NCBI GenBank assembly: GCA_009602735.1
Contig: WELA01006056.1
Coordinates: 65,759-126,354, forward strand
Length of the DNA: 60,596 nt
Source of the DNA: Mesotaenium endlicherianum
Taxonomy: Eukaryota > Streptophyta > Zygnematophyceae > Zygnematales > Mesotaeniaceae
Direction of reading: 5' to 3'
Shown here: in pieces, positions 1-11,765 of the stretch
Position numbering within the stretch: position 1 is the first letter of the stretch
How the letters are laid out: every line of letters starts with the position of its first letter
The notes under the pieces: generated by a model
The model's input: the letters and a program-made list of their open reading frames with translations, nothing else
Databases searched by the model: none
What the model was told of the DNA's origin: nothing
Made by a program: the position numbers and the translations under genes

Positions 1-192
1 GGGGGGAGGGGGGCAGGACAGAGCGAATTCACGGAGGAGAAGAAGATCCAGGTGCCAGCAAGCGGCATCCCTTCTCTGTCCTCCCTGCATGGGCCAGCTG
101 GCACAAGGCTGCTGCCAACTGCGACCTGAAACTGTAGGTAAACTGATAAAAATGGCATAGAGAGTAAGTTAAGTGAAGCATAGGGAGCCCAC

Positions 193-3100
193 CTGTGCAG
201 CAGGTGCCACGACCACATCCTGTGACGGTGTCCCCCTCGTCGTTGCTGCTCTCCAAGCAGGGGCAGCCTGCCAGGGTGGCGCTGCAGCTGTAGTCCGCCG
301 AGCAGCAGACCTTCTTGTCCTTAGGGCATGCCAGGCTCTTGCCCCCAAATTTGCCGCACCCCTTGCACACCTGCTCGCCGCCCACAAACGCCTGCGCCAC
401 GCAATTGCCCGGCTTTGTCGTATCGCCTGCAGAGCACAGGCCGAGGAAAGTATTGAGACGCGTGTGATGACCCCACAGTCGTGTCGGTCACCCGGCACCA
501 GCTGTCGTCGATTCCGAGCGCTCTCTCTGAACCCGGGCATGCTTGGGCTCGCTGGCATGCTGGCAGGGGGGCAGGCTTTGGCATGCTGGCGCCATGCAGC
601 CGCACGTGCCCCTGTCGTCGTACACTAGACATCAAAGGAGGGGGTAAAGCAGCTAGTTTTGACGACTTTCTGACCGACAGCACCAGTCGGTCGGCGGAGG
701 GTGCGTCAGCACTTCCTCCTGGACATGCACACAATGTCGAGGCGAGCACATGGGTGCATTGAGTGCAAGAGAGGAAGGGTGCACGGTCGGAGCGCTTGCC
801 TGTGCAGCAGGTGTTGGCGGGGCAGTCACGGGCGGATTTGCAGGGGCCGCACGTGGCCGCGGAGGAGTGACAGGTGCCATCGCTGCAGCACACACTGCGG
901 CTCTTGGGGCACTTCTGGGCAGCGCCCGTCCCGAACGCGTGGCAGTCCTTGCACACCTGCTTGCCGCCCACGAACGCGCTCTTGCTGCACTTGCCCGGCT
1001 TGGCGACGTTGCCTGCGATGCAATGCGGATGTCACATCCAAGTGATCACATTGAAGCAGGGTCAGCGAGTCTGTGCAATGTACGTGAAAGTTTCTGTTAC
1101 AATGAAACGCCAAGCTTAGCCCGGTGCTTCCAGACAGCAACCCCTCACTGAGTGACTGGCACTACTCTTGTCAGAGATCTTGAAGGAGAGGCAGCATGAG
1201 ACTTATCGGTGACAATAGAGGAGTGGAGGAGGACGATAGGGGCAGAGAGGGCAGCGGCGGCAGTGGCTCACCTGTGCAGCACTCAGACTCGTCGCAGTCA
1301 TCCTTGCTGGAGCAGGGGCAAGCGTCGGCGCTCTTGGCGCACGTGCCGTCGCGGCAGCACACGCTGGCCTCCTTGGGGCAGAGAGCTCCATAAGCTGCAG
1401 CTTCTCCGCAGTCGGGGCACGTCTGCTTCCCGTTGACAATCGTCAGAGCGCTACAGGTGCCGGCACCTGCACGCGCCACCAGCGCGCACCCAGAGGAATG
1501 CAGGACTCAGCAGGCACTCGCGCAAAACAATCCAACTTCTCGCCGAGGGCTCAACATTGTAGTCGACAGCAAGCTGCAAGGAATGCTGGATGGATGTTCT
1601 GAGGACATCCAGAGGGGGGTGTGCTCGACTCCGCAATTCAGAGCATGCTGCCATGTGTGCTGGGTGTAGTGCATGCCTGCGGAGGAGAGAGTAGGTCAAT
1701 GCGGGCCTGGTACCCGCCAGCTGCAGTGCTCCAGTCGGCCTGCAGGGGCAAACCTGGAGGGACTGGACACGACAGACTGGCGCGCACACACACACTTAGG
1801 CACACTCACACACACGCACACACACACGCATGCGTAGACATGCAACGCATGCACTCACACACACTTGGACACACGCACACACGTGCGCACGCGTACATTT
1901 GCACGCGTGCGCACGCGCAGGCACACACGCGCGTGTGCGCAACCAGGTGCCAGGCAGTCGTACGTACTTGAGCAGCAGGAGCCGAGGGGGCAGTTCTGGG
2001 TATAGGAGCACTTGCACCCGGCAAGAGTCTTGGCGCAGATGCCGTCCCTGCAGCAGACACTGGCATCCTTGGGGCACGACAATGGCTTTGTTTCGTCCTC
2101 GTTGTAACCGGGGCCTGCGCGGCTCTGGCAGTCTTTGCAGACGTACTTGCCCTTCACGTACGCCTGGGGGCTGCAGTGCCCGGGGTTGTCCTTCGTGCCT
2201 GCACGCCCCCGCCCCGCCGCGCACCGTGGAGCAGCAGCATGGACCCGTCAGCCAGAATCATGTCGACTTGGGAGGAAAGGAGGGAAAGCAGTGGGAAGGT
2301 TGCACCGACAGAATGTTACTTTGGTGTGCTCCCGAGATTGAGTGATGGAGGGTGAAGAGTGCACTTACAAGTAGCAGATGGGAGCGGGTGACAGACAGAG
2401 CACCCGCGGGGCTTTCTGATGAATGTTGGAAACGCAGGAAGCCATAGATGACCAGCACCAAGAAAGAGGTGACAGCACGGCAGAGCTGAGGAATTACGCG
2501 TGCATGTTAACTGCCGGGAGGGGCACTTTGATAAGCACGTGCGGCAGAGGGTGGGGGAGAAGGCGATGAGTCGTAAGTTCTGCGGTGCCGAGTGGCGTGT
2601 GACGTGGCAGCAGTACCTGTGCAGCAGGTGTCGAGGGGGCACTGCGCGTCTGACAAGCACTGGCAGTCAGCGGCACTCTTCCTGCAGATGCCGTCGCCGC
2701 AGCACACGCTGGCCTCCTTGGGGCACGCCAGCTGGCGGCCTGGGAAGCTCTTGCAGCTGGGGCACACTTGCTTTCCGTTCACGATGAGCGAGGAGCACAC
2801 GCCCGCCTTCGTGACGTTGCCTGCGCGCATACATGCAGGCAGAAAATCAGGCCAGCTAGAGCCAGAGCTACGCACGTGCGAGATGACCTGGCAATGACCT
2901 ATAGCTCTCATGCACTCCAGGGAGAAATAGTTCTGAGCAACTAAGCCACTCGCCTGGCAAAACATACCTTACGACATGCGTTGCAGCCATACATGTGGGC
3001 TAGCAGTTGTAAAACATGCGGCATATTCGTGCCCATGCGTGGTCAGGCAGTGCTTACCGGTGCAGCACTGCTTGAGGGGGCAGTCGAGGTCATCCCCGCA

Positions 3101-3452
3101 GCTCTTGGCATCCGCCACTTGCAGCAGCGCACTCGCAGCTGAAGCACAGCTGCACAGATACTGTATGAGAAATGGCCGGCCCTCTGACCTTGAATTGCTG
3201 TCGTAAATGTACAAACATCAAGTAGAAAGTGAGGCACACTGCTCGCACATTGGTCGTCATTGCAAGCAAAGACGACCAAGAAATGGGCTGGGCCAACCAA
3301 AACTGGTGAGGCTTCAAGCTAGGATACTGCCCCAAATGAATTAGCATCCTCAAAATGTTAAGTTGCCGGTTTAGGCCGGCCACGAATTTCTCACTGAGTG
3401 TGGGGAGCTTACCAACAAGGAGGACAACTAGGCCTCGTAGCATTGTCGCCAT
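193..3452 (-). CDS. Secreted multi-module cysteine-rich protein, 3' end outside window
   Basis: Seven exons can be traced on the minus strand: 3452-3413, 3138-3058, 2820-2617, 2198-1968, 1466-1272, 1012-800 and 426-193. All junctions are phase 1. Exons 1 and 2 join to make a signal peptide (MATMLRGLVVLLVA, then ASALLQVADA) followed by KSCGDDLDCPLKQCCTG. Each later exon encodes one module of 65-78 residues with the pattern C-x(n)-G-K-x-x-C-x2-C ... CPK-x3-VCC-x-DG-x-C ... C-x-C ... CCTG, and the next donor falls inside the final Gly codon. Five full modules are visible, and more probably lie beyond position 1. The spacing of CC pairs resembles colipase/Dickkopf-type or granulin-like disulfide folds, but no family can be assigned. 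The protein is predicted to be extracellular or wall-associated. Donors are GT, except GC after the 1012-800 exon. The start is chosen from the signal peptide and from the matching exon 1 of the paralogue at 58762. Confidence 0.82.
1786..1940. repeat. Alternating purine-pyrimidine microsatellite (CA/CG-rich) in an intron
   Basis: Runs of CA interspersed with GCGC, CGTG and GTGCGCAC blocks fill most of the intron between the 2198-1968 and 1466-1272 exons of the Cys-rich gene. The stretch alternates purine and pyrimidine almost without interruption, which is the classical Z-DNA-prone composition. Confidence 0.85.
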
Positions 3453-3992
3453 TTCTTCCGTGAGCTGGAAATTTCACGAGCAGCTTCTCCCTGCAAACGT
3501 TGAGAACATAAAATAAGCCGTCAAGTCACAAGCAGGCGTATCGTGACAAAGACTGTAATCTTTTTCTTAGTCACAGTTACGCTTCATACGAGGAGCGCCG
3601 AACAGAACGACTGCAAGTTCATTGCTCATTTGACTTTTGAACATAGAATTTCTTGCAGAGCATCAAGCCAGAAAACAGACACGTAGAGATCATCAGAGCC
3701 GTAATGCAAGAATATGTGAATTGAACAAGTTTTGCGACAAACAAATATAGAGTCAGCCGAGGTAGGCATATTACTGAACAGACCGTGCTGATGATTGCAC
3801 AGGTTGCTACATACAGTTCTCCGATGCAAGCACTCTGAGATTCAGATTGCAGCGAGAGAAGAGAAACTTGCAAGCTCCTCCTGTGTGGTGAGTCACTGCT
3901 GGGCTCCATTGGCACAAACGACGTCTACGGCATTGCCACAAGAGGGGGGCAAAGAAGAAAGTAGTGCACTTACTGTGCGGCATGGAGACAAC

Positions 3993-4651
3993 CTGCAAAT
4001 GCAGAACGCGAATGAAGGTCTTGAAAGTGTAGGGGTCGACATACAGGAGAATACGATCACCTCGATCATTTTTCTGCCTGCTTCCAAGTTCCACTGTAGC
4101 CCCGGCTCTCTGATCCCGGGCCCCCAGTGCTGTACTCTCGATCAGCATCAAATCTAACAATGCATTTTTGAGGAAGTCAAGGGCCTGGAGTGTAGTAGAG
4201 TGTGTCATCACTGACATCTTGCCAAATCTGGTCCTCCACAGCACCCCAGAGCCAGCCATGCCTTTCTGTCCTTTCTGTCGATCCACCTAGACCGTACCCA
4301 ACTTCAAGCGATTTTGAGCGCTTATTTTGAGCAATTCGCTGCACACCGTACCCCGTCGACGTGAGCACTGACTTTAGCCTAGATTTGCATTGCGACAGTA
4401 TTATGCGGTGACAAAATTCACCATGTATCCACGCAAGTCTCACCGATGGGTGAGAACCAGCACTATTTTAAGAACCTAAAGGGGGGCTCATACACCTTTC
4501 TCACAGCCTCATACAAGTCGACCTGCGGATAGAAAACGCGTACCAAGGCGCTTATATAGTTCCCAAGCACGCGGAAGCAGACAGTCGAGAAACCTTTGTC
4601 GATGGTCACAGGAAATATTTGTCGGGATTCAAGAATGGAGTTCTCCAGCAT
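3993..4651 (-). other. Two possible exons of an unrecognised gene
   Basis: Two open stretches read like protein on the minus strand. The first starts with ATG at 4651 (MLENSILESRQIF...) and runs to a possible donor after 4496 (GAAAG then GTGTATG). The second, about 4286-3993, ends at a possible donor (TTTGCAG then GTTGTC). They lie upstream of the Cys-rich gene on the same strand. No domain is recognised and no acceptor is certain. These may be exons of a decayed host gene or chance open frames. Confidence 0.25.
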
Positions 4652-6149
4652 TCTCCAGCGCCACTCTGCGCTTTGGTGGCAAGTTGCAACACTGTATCGA
4701 AGTCAACTTAAGTCGAGTCTCGACTGTCGTCATTCGTGACTCGTATATGCATATAGAAACGACAAAAGATTTCCCCTAAACGTTATCCAACGTTATCGAG
4801 TGGAGCATGTTATCTTTAGCACTTGCTCTAGCTTTTAGTGTTTGTCGCTAAGTACAACTCCAAAAGAGGTCATGAGATGGCAACCATTAAGGGAGAGGCT
4901 TGAGGGGGCCGTGTGTCAGAGTCAACGGGGGGGGAAACTGGAGCATTTTTGTGAAATTTTGGATCGCTAATTTCTGAAATTGTTGCACTAAGTTTACTTA
5001 TTTTGATATTAGGTCTCTATCATTGCAATTTTGCTTCATTTTAGGCCTCTAAATCACTACATGTTGAATATTTGAGATGTCAAGGCCAGGTCGCTATTTT
5101 GAAATTGCTGAAATTTTGGTGCTAATCCACTCGAATTCCTGAAGGCAGCTACCCCCCCATGGTCAGAGTTGCTTGGAATCTGCCAGCATGATCTGGCATG
5201 ATCAGCTGGTTTGCAGCAGCTTGCAGCGGCTTGCAGTTATTGGTCGACTTGTTTCTCAAGGGCATGTCGTCGGCTGGCTTTGACTGGCTTTGACAGGCTC
5301 TTCCGATTATGCGACGAACTGCGACGAACGGCCTCTAGTGACCTCTAGGGTGCTCTAGGGTGCCCCTCGGACCTGAATTGGCTTCAACCTGGCTTCAACA
5401 GCCGGGCCGAGGCTCGGGGCCAGCTCGGGGCCCCAAGTTCCAACTTCCAACTATGTGCGTGCTCGTGCCAATGGGTGCTCACTTCTCATGCATCCCATGC
5501 TCCTAGATTTTTTCTCGTTGCATCCATGGGAGTTCTAACTTTATGTGTAAAATCATGTACAATATGCATTTGAGTCGTGACCTCGAGTGAGGCGGCAGGC
5601 CCTTCATTGAGCATGCCAAGCACATGCCCTTCTTGCCAGTCTTGCCTTCTTACTATCTGGGGATAATTACATTTTTGCCATCGATTGATGCCAAAAGACC
5701 AGGTTCACCATCGATTGGCACAAACTCGACAGACATACAGATTCTGCCAATTTGGACAGAACACTACTTTTTTTGCCTTGAACCCCTCCATATACATAGC
5801 AATGAGAATGAAGGCCCTTCTTTATCACTAGGTCCTGTTAGCAAACTTGTGTAAGTAAGACTCACACGAATGAACGAGGGAGTGAAGTCGTTGCTCTCAA
5901 AGTAGGTAATTTGTTTCCTAGGAGAGAATCTTGCTCCTCAGAAGAAGTTTTGAGAGGGATATCGTTTGTTACAAGGTGAACCAAAAGTTAAAGGACTGGA
6001 GGGGAGGCCCGAAAAAACTATAGTTTAATATGCGAAGAAGCAATTAAGGAGGTGAAGGGGAACATAAATGGAATACAAAAAGATTGCCAGTAGATAAGTG
6101 AGTTGTTTGGCTAATATGCTTATAGGAAGACAAAACCATGATAAAGAAT
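4652..6149. other. Non-coding interval with degenerate AT-rich repeats
   Basis: No convincing gene is visible. Between about 4940 and 5165 there are degenerate repeats of a unit like GGTCGCTATTTTGAAATT, ending in a C-run and CATGG. A related stretch, also ending in a C-run and CATGG, lies at about 38190-38295. The remainder is AT-rich sequence up to the TSD of the next retrotransposon. Confidence 0.5.
5655..5780 (+). repeat. Dispersed repeat, copy 1 (inverted copy at 13668-13795)
   Basis: The segment containing CATCGATTGATGCC and CATCGATTGG recurs in inverse orientation at 13668-13795 with roughly 80% identity by eye. Both copies can be read as a short peptide with a shared LPSIDA core. The parent element is not recognised; it may be a relic of retroelement D or of a MITE. 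Confidence 0.6.
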
Positions 6150-6652
6150 TGTAGTGATTTGAGTTATGATATATTAGTTTGCATACATTTTAATGCTTTT
6201 GAATATATTTGGAATAGTATTGTGTGGAGTCAAGTGTGAATAGATACTCTAGTGACTTGGTTCATGACCTTTGAACCTTCTAAGGCATTTTCGAAGTTAG
6301 AGGATGGACCTAGAAGAACTCCATGTGGCAAAAGTCAAATGTGCCTTTTTTAGGTCAAAAGGACATGCGTACAATATTCTAGAAAGAGATGGCAAGTTTT
6401 GGGAAGTGTTGGGTGACAACACATCAACGTGCACATTCCTAGAAATTACTTATGTAGCAAGTATATAAACAAGAGCTAGAACATTGAAAGACATTCGAGA
6501 ATCACTCTTGTACATGCCAAATTCCAGAAATATAGTAACTTTCAACAAGTCATCTCTCTTTTAAGAAGCTACCACTTATGTTCAAAGATCCTTGTCTTGA
6601 ATAGATAAAGTATTTTATTTTACTAAGTACTTTATCTATCTGTTTCACTACA
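6150..6652 (+). repeat. 5' LTR of chromovirus B1
   Basis: 503 bp, TG...CA ends. A TATATAA box at 6462-6468 sits about 190 bp before the LTR end and probably marks the U3 promoter. Closely similar to the LTRs at 11766, 23926 and 29881. Confidence 0.93.
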
Positions 6653-6653
6653 G

Positions 6654-6665
6654 TGGTATCGGAGC
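6654..6665 (+). other. Primer-binding site of B1 (initiator tRNA-Met type)
   Basis: TGGTATCGGAGC begins two bases after the LTR end. It differs by one base from TGGTATCAGAGC, the usual complement of plant initiator tRNA-Met, so minus-strand synthesis is presumably primed by that tRNA. Confidence 0.85.
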
Positions 6666-6692
6666 TAGGCACTTTGGTAGCACAAGAAGATG

Positions 6693-7555
6693 GCCAATCC
6701 TCAAGACCAACAGCAAGCTTTCGAAGGAAGCATTTCATCTCCAAGAGACCCTCCTCCTGTGCCGATTGGAAGCCCACTCAAGAAAATCTGCAACAACAAG
6801 AAGCACCACAAGAAGGAGCACCATCAGATCCCGTGGCAGCCGCTGTGGCAAAGTTGACCCCACCGCAAGGAGTTTCCCCAAATGAGTGGGCAGCCTTCCT
6901 AATAGCTATTCACAACCAAGTGGGCTTGGCCACCTATGCAGCAACCGTACAAGCGTCAAGAGAAGCTATGGCTGCCATAACGGCCCCTATTGCAAGCAAT
7001 ATTGCAAATCCAGCCCCAGCTTCCACGCCTCCACAAGAGCCTACATGAGCAAGAAAACTCATCAAGCCCGACAAACCCGACACTTTTAATCCTGGGAGAG
7101 GAGCCAGACTGAATCTGTGGCTCTACCAAGTGGAGACGTACCTGTCATTCCTTGAAGTACCCGAAGAGGACTACGACCCTTTTGCCGTTACCTTGCTCAG
7201 AGGAGCAGCAACATCATGGTGGCGTAACTATCAAGCGGCTGTATATCAAGCTGTGGCGCATCCCATACCCGGCCAAGAGCCCCCACCATCATATGCAAGA
7301 TGGTGGATTTTCGGGAAGCCCTCCAGAAACAATTTATGCCCATCAATGCGGAGAAAATTGCTCGAGAAAAGCTTCGCCATCTCAAGCAAACAACGTCCGT
7401 TCAAGAATATACATCTAGATTTCATGACCTCACTCTTGAGATACCCAACATGTCGCTCGAGGAGAAGATTGATCGTTATGCGTCTGGCCTCAAGCCCAAG
7501 GTGGCAAAAAAATTGGAATTACGCTACTGGAGCATGGCTTCATTCGACCTAGCAA
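6693..7555 (+). pseudogene. gag of chromovirus B1 (broken)
   Basis: A likely start at 6693 (MANPQDQQQAF) is followed by a frame change near 6775. The frame then continues with a proline/glutamine-rich linker and a retrotransposon Gag core (WWRNYQAAVYQ at about 7220-7255, then ALQKQFMP). An in-frame TGA near 7046 replaces the Arg seen in B2. At about 7535 the gag frame jumps directly into RT-derived sequence because of a deletion, so the zinc knuckle and protease are absent. Not functional. Confidence 0.8.
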
Positions 7556-10500
7556 GTCGCCATTTGGAGCCCCGGTGCTATTTGTGAAGAGAAAAGATGG
7601 TACCTTGAGGATGTGTGTGGACTATCGCGCCCTCAACAAGATCACTATCAAGAACCGATACCTACTGCCGCGCATGGATGAGCTCATGGACCGGCTGGTT
7701 GGAGCCAAGTTCTTCACGAAGGTGGATTTGAGAAGCGGCTACCACCAGATTCGCATCGCTGAACCTGACATAGAGAAAACGGCGTTCGGGACAAGATATG
7801 GACATTGAATTCATGGTCCTGCCATTTGGACTCACCAACGCGCCAGCAACTTTCATGACAATGATGAACACCATATTTCAGCCCATGTTGGACAGATTTG
7901 TGGTGGTATTCATCGATGACATCCTTATCTACAGCAAGACTCTTGAAGAGCATGCCAGGCACTTGAAAGAAGTCCGCGAAGTATTGAAGCAAAACAAGCT
8001 ATTTGCAAAGGAGTCAAAGTGCGAGTTTGCCAAACAAGAAGTGGAGTTCCTAGGTCTCCACATAACTGCTCATGGCATCAAGATGGACCCAAGAAGACCA
8101 CGGTGGTGGAGGAATGGCCAACCCCCACGACCAAGAAAGAACTCCAGTCATTCTTGGGATTTGCCAATTTGTACAGGAGATTCATCCAAAGCTTCTCGCA
8201 CATAGCAGCCCCCCTGACGGATCTACTCAAGAAGGACAGGCTATATACATGGAGCGAGAAAGAGGAAGAGGCATTTCAAGAGTTAAAGCGAAGATTGACC
8301 ACATCCCTGGTGCTCACATCCCAAGTCCAAACCCAGATTGGCCCTTCCACGTCATCACCGATGCATCTTCCTATGCAATAGGAGCAATCCCGCTTCAAGA
8401 CCAAGGCAAGGGACTGCAGCCCATTGCCTACGAGTCAAGAAAGCTAAATCTAGCCGAGAAAAATTATACAACCACGGATCGAAAGGCGTTGGCGATTGTA
8501 CATGCCTTGAAGGTTTGGCGATGCTACGTTGAAGGACGCTAGGTGCTGGTCACTACGTACCACAAGGCATTGAAGCACCTCCAGACGCAGCCGTATCTCT
8601 CAAGGAGACAAGCAAGATGGAGCGGATACTTGCAACAGTACAACATCACGATTCAGTACCAGCCCGGCAAGACAAACCCGGCTGACCCCCTCTCAAGACT
8701 GCAATTAAATGCAGTGATGGTATCCCTGAAGACAGATCTGGAAGCTCGATTTTCAGCCGCCTATGAAAGAGACCCATACTACAAGAACGGAGAAGCAGCC
8801 TTGGACCCATACAAGAAGCAAGAAGGCAGTTATTGGGTGAGGCAAGACACGGGCCAGAGATGTGTTCCTAATGACTTAGACCTCCGGCTCTTGCTTCTAC
8901 GAGAAGCACATGACAACCCTCTTGGAGGACACTTTGGGACCCTAAAGACCACGGGCCTTCTAGCCAGGACTTACTGTTGGCCAGGCATGTCTAAGCAAGT
9001 CAAGGAGTACTGCAAGATCTGTGACACATGCCGAAGAGTCAAGCCATCATCACAAAAGGCGGGAGGACTCCTCCAATCACTACCAATCCCCGAAAGACAA
9101 TGCACGGACATCTCAATGGACCTTATTGTGGACCTGCCCGTGACACCTTGTAATGAATCAGTATATTGGTTGATATAATATTCATTTAAATATAATAGTT
9201 AATTAAGTTCAGCCTGCTGAACTCTAGTTAATAATCAGTCTGCTGGACTTCATATTTAATATCAGTTTAATGACTCGGCCGAAAGCAGCAGGCTGAAGTC
9301 AACTTTAAGTCAGCTTGCTGACACATTCTTTGACAGCCAGCTGACTTCCGTACTCGGTAGCAGCGAACTGCCTCGATATGCATCTAAGTGTGGTATGGTA
9401 GATGAATGGCCAGATGACATCCCTATGATGGATGGCGATTCGAGATGATGGGAGATGGCGGTGGATTTGGTTAACCGAGGTCCTACCAACGTGGTTAACT
9501 CCCGGGTAGGCGGTGCCATCGCACTGGCCGTTGAACAGTAAACTCATTCCATGTACATATGCTAGGCATTGCTCTCGAGTTTGGCATTCAAAAACGAGGC
9601 CAACTCTCTTGTACAGCTTACTGAGAGAGATCTGAATCCAGGGCGAGAAGCCATTGATACGCACTGTCTTCTAACCTTGCTTATGTATGAGTTTACTGAT
9701 TGCACTATTGATGCTAGTTTACTTGCATTTGATTTACGAGTATTGTTCACTGCTAGTGTGTTGTCCTTTTGCCGTTTAATCAGTTAACGAAAAATATATA
9801 AAGATTACTTGCTGATATAAAGATCTTTATTAATTGTTAATCGCCTATTTGGTTAGTCGATTCATTTCACACCTCGAGGCCATAATGCAATACTCATGGT
9901 GGTGGACAGACTTACTAAGATGGCCCATTTTATTCCAACAACGACTAAGGTTACAGCATCACAACTTGCAAGACTCATCTTTGACAACATATTCCGACTC
10001 CATGGACTACCATCAAGAATTGTGTCAAATAGAGATCCAAGATTCAGAAGTCAGTTTTAGAAAGATCTCTTCAAGAACTTGTGTACATCGCTGGATATGT
10101 CCACTGCCTACCACCCGCAATCGGATGGGCAAACCGAGCGTATAAATTGTACCCTAAAGACCTCTCTAAAGGCCTATGTGTCTACTTTGGAGCAAGATTG
10201 GGACATGTACTTGACCCTCCTGGAGTTTGCCTACAACAACACGACACAGGCCTCTACCCAAGAGTCCCCATTCTTCCTCAACTATGGCTTCCATCCGACC
10301 ACGCCGCTGAGCTTCACGGCTGGCCATGATGAAGTACCTGCAGCCACAGATATTTTGGAGATATTAGAAGCAGCCCTTGCAGCAGCGAAGAAAGCTCTAC
10401 AACACGCGCAAGATGCTCAAGCAAGAGTGGCGAACAGATCCAGAAGAGAAATTACATACAGAGTGGGTGACAACGTGTTACTATCATCCAAGAATATTAC

Positions 10501-11017
10501 CCTGAACAACAGGCTTGCCGGCACCAAGTTCTCTCCCAAGTATTTGGGACCCTTCAAGATTATCCAGCAAGTCAACCCCGTAGCTTTCAAGCTAGAACTT
10601 TCCCAGACTATGCACATCGACCCCGTATTTCACGCTTCCCTCTTCAAGCCATATGTGCAACCCGACAACAAGTTCCCAGGACAAGTGACAACCCCACTAG
10701 CCCCAACAATAGTGGATGATCATTTGGAGTACGAAGTTGAAGACATAGTGGCTATGAGAAATTTCAAGAGACAGCAGCAATATTTGATCAAGTGGAAAGG
10801 ATATCCAGATTCTGAGAATAGTTGGGTGGCGGCGCACTACCTTGACAAAGTTCAGAGAAAGCTCAAACGCTTCCATGCCGCCAACCCCCATTTTGGACCA
10901 GCCCCAAGTCTCTCTACTAGAAGCTCAAAGACTTCAGGGAGGCAGCCTCCCACCATCAAGAAGCAGCAGAAGACCCCTTGGAGGCAGCTTGCAAGAACAA
11001 GAAAGAGGAAAAATTGA
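7536..11017 (+). pseudogene. pol of chromovirus B1 (RT, RNase H, integrase, chromodomain), broken
   Basis: RT fragments run from about 7536 (HGF/IRPSK equivalent, then [14 protein letters not shown]) through the FIDD catalytic motif near 7910 (VVVFIDDIL). RNase H is near 8335-8530 (VITDASSYAIGAI), interrupted by TAG at 8540. The integrase zinc finger (HDNPLGGH...CKICDTC) and first catalytic segment end at 9148, where a solo LTR is inserted. Integrase resumes at 9875, with the DGQTERIN segment near 10125. The chromodomain is near 10725-10880 (YEVEDIVAMRNF...YLIKWKGYP). Frameshifts near 7805 and 8090 and several stops prevent expression. Confidence 0.88.
9149..9869 (+). mobile_element. Solo LTR of family A inserted in B1 integrase
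   Basis: A 721-bp LTR (TGTAATGAATCAG ... GATTCATTTCA) is flanked by the exact 5-bp duplication CACCT (9144-9148 and 9870-9874). It splits the B1 integrase where B2 is continuous. A solo LTR implies insertion of a full family A element and later LTR-LTR recombination. A TATATA box lies at 9795-9800. The LTR contains several hyphenated palindromes, for example GTTCAG-CCTG-CTGAAC at 9207-9222 and GTCAGC-TT-GCTGAC at 9309-9322. Confidence 0.95.
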
Positions 11018-11765
11018 CATTAGACACTCTTCTTTTCTCGCAGTTTCTATGTAGATAACTAAAACTGCTCCTGGTGATAGGTATCTGCATAATAAATTCT
11101 AAAAATTTACCTGGCTGTAGTCCATGAGTAGTCGGTCATTTAGAGTCCAAGTTTGCTCAATTTGGAGCAACGGCTAGAGAGATATAATGCTCTGAGTCGA
11201 AGGGATCAGACTGCTGGCATTATTAGGGCAGAATATGCCTTCTGACATTTTGCCCTGAACTTGGAATGCTCTAAAACTAAAGACTCTGGTAGAGTATCTT
11301 ACAGCGCCCATTTTCATACTTACTTTGCATAGAAGGACTTATGATTTTCAGAAGTTTCTACACAGATTTGGATGAGTGCTTACTCTCTCAGCTCTCAATG
11401 ACACTCCAAAAATTAGAATGCTCTCAAATTTGGTGACCCCGTAGAGTTCTCTGACGCGGTCCGTCTGGCACTAGAATTCATTGATTTGGAGTAATTTTGT
11501 GGACGCTGTGAATTTTTAAATTCTTGGCAAATTCTGGGCCAACTAGTACAATTTTCTTTATCATCCATGAGTAGGCTAGCCAATAAGGTCACATCACCCA
11601 CGAGCTTGCCTAGTCTACCTTACATGTGTAGCACCTCACTTGGCGCCTTTGACTAGTCCTCTTCACATGTGTGGCGTCTGACTTGAAGCTGTTGACTAGT
11701 CTGCTCCACATGTGTACGATCTGACTTGACGCGCCGAGACGTCGCTTTTTTTATCGGGGGGGTGA

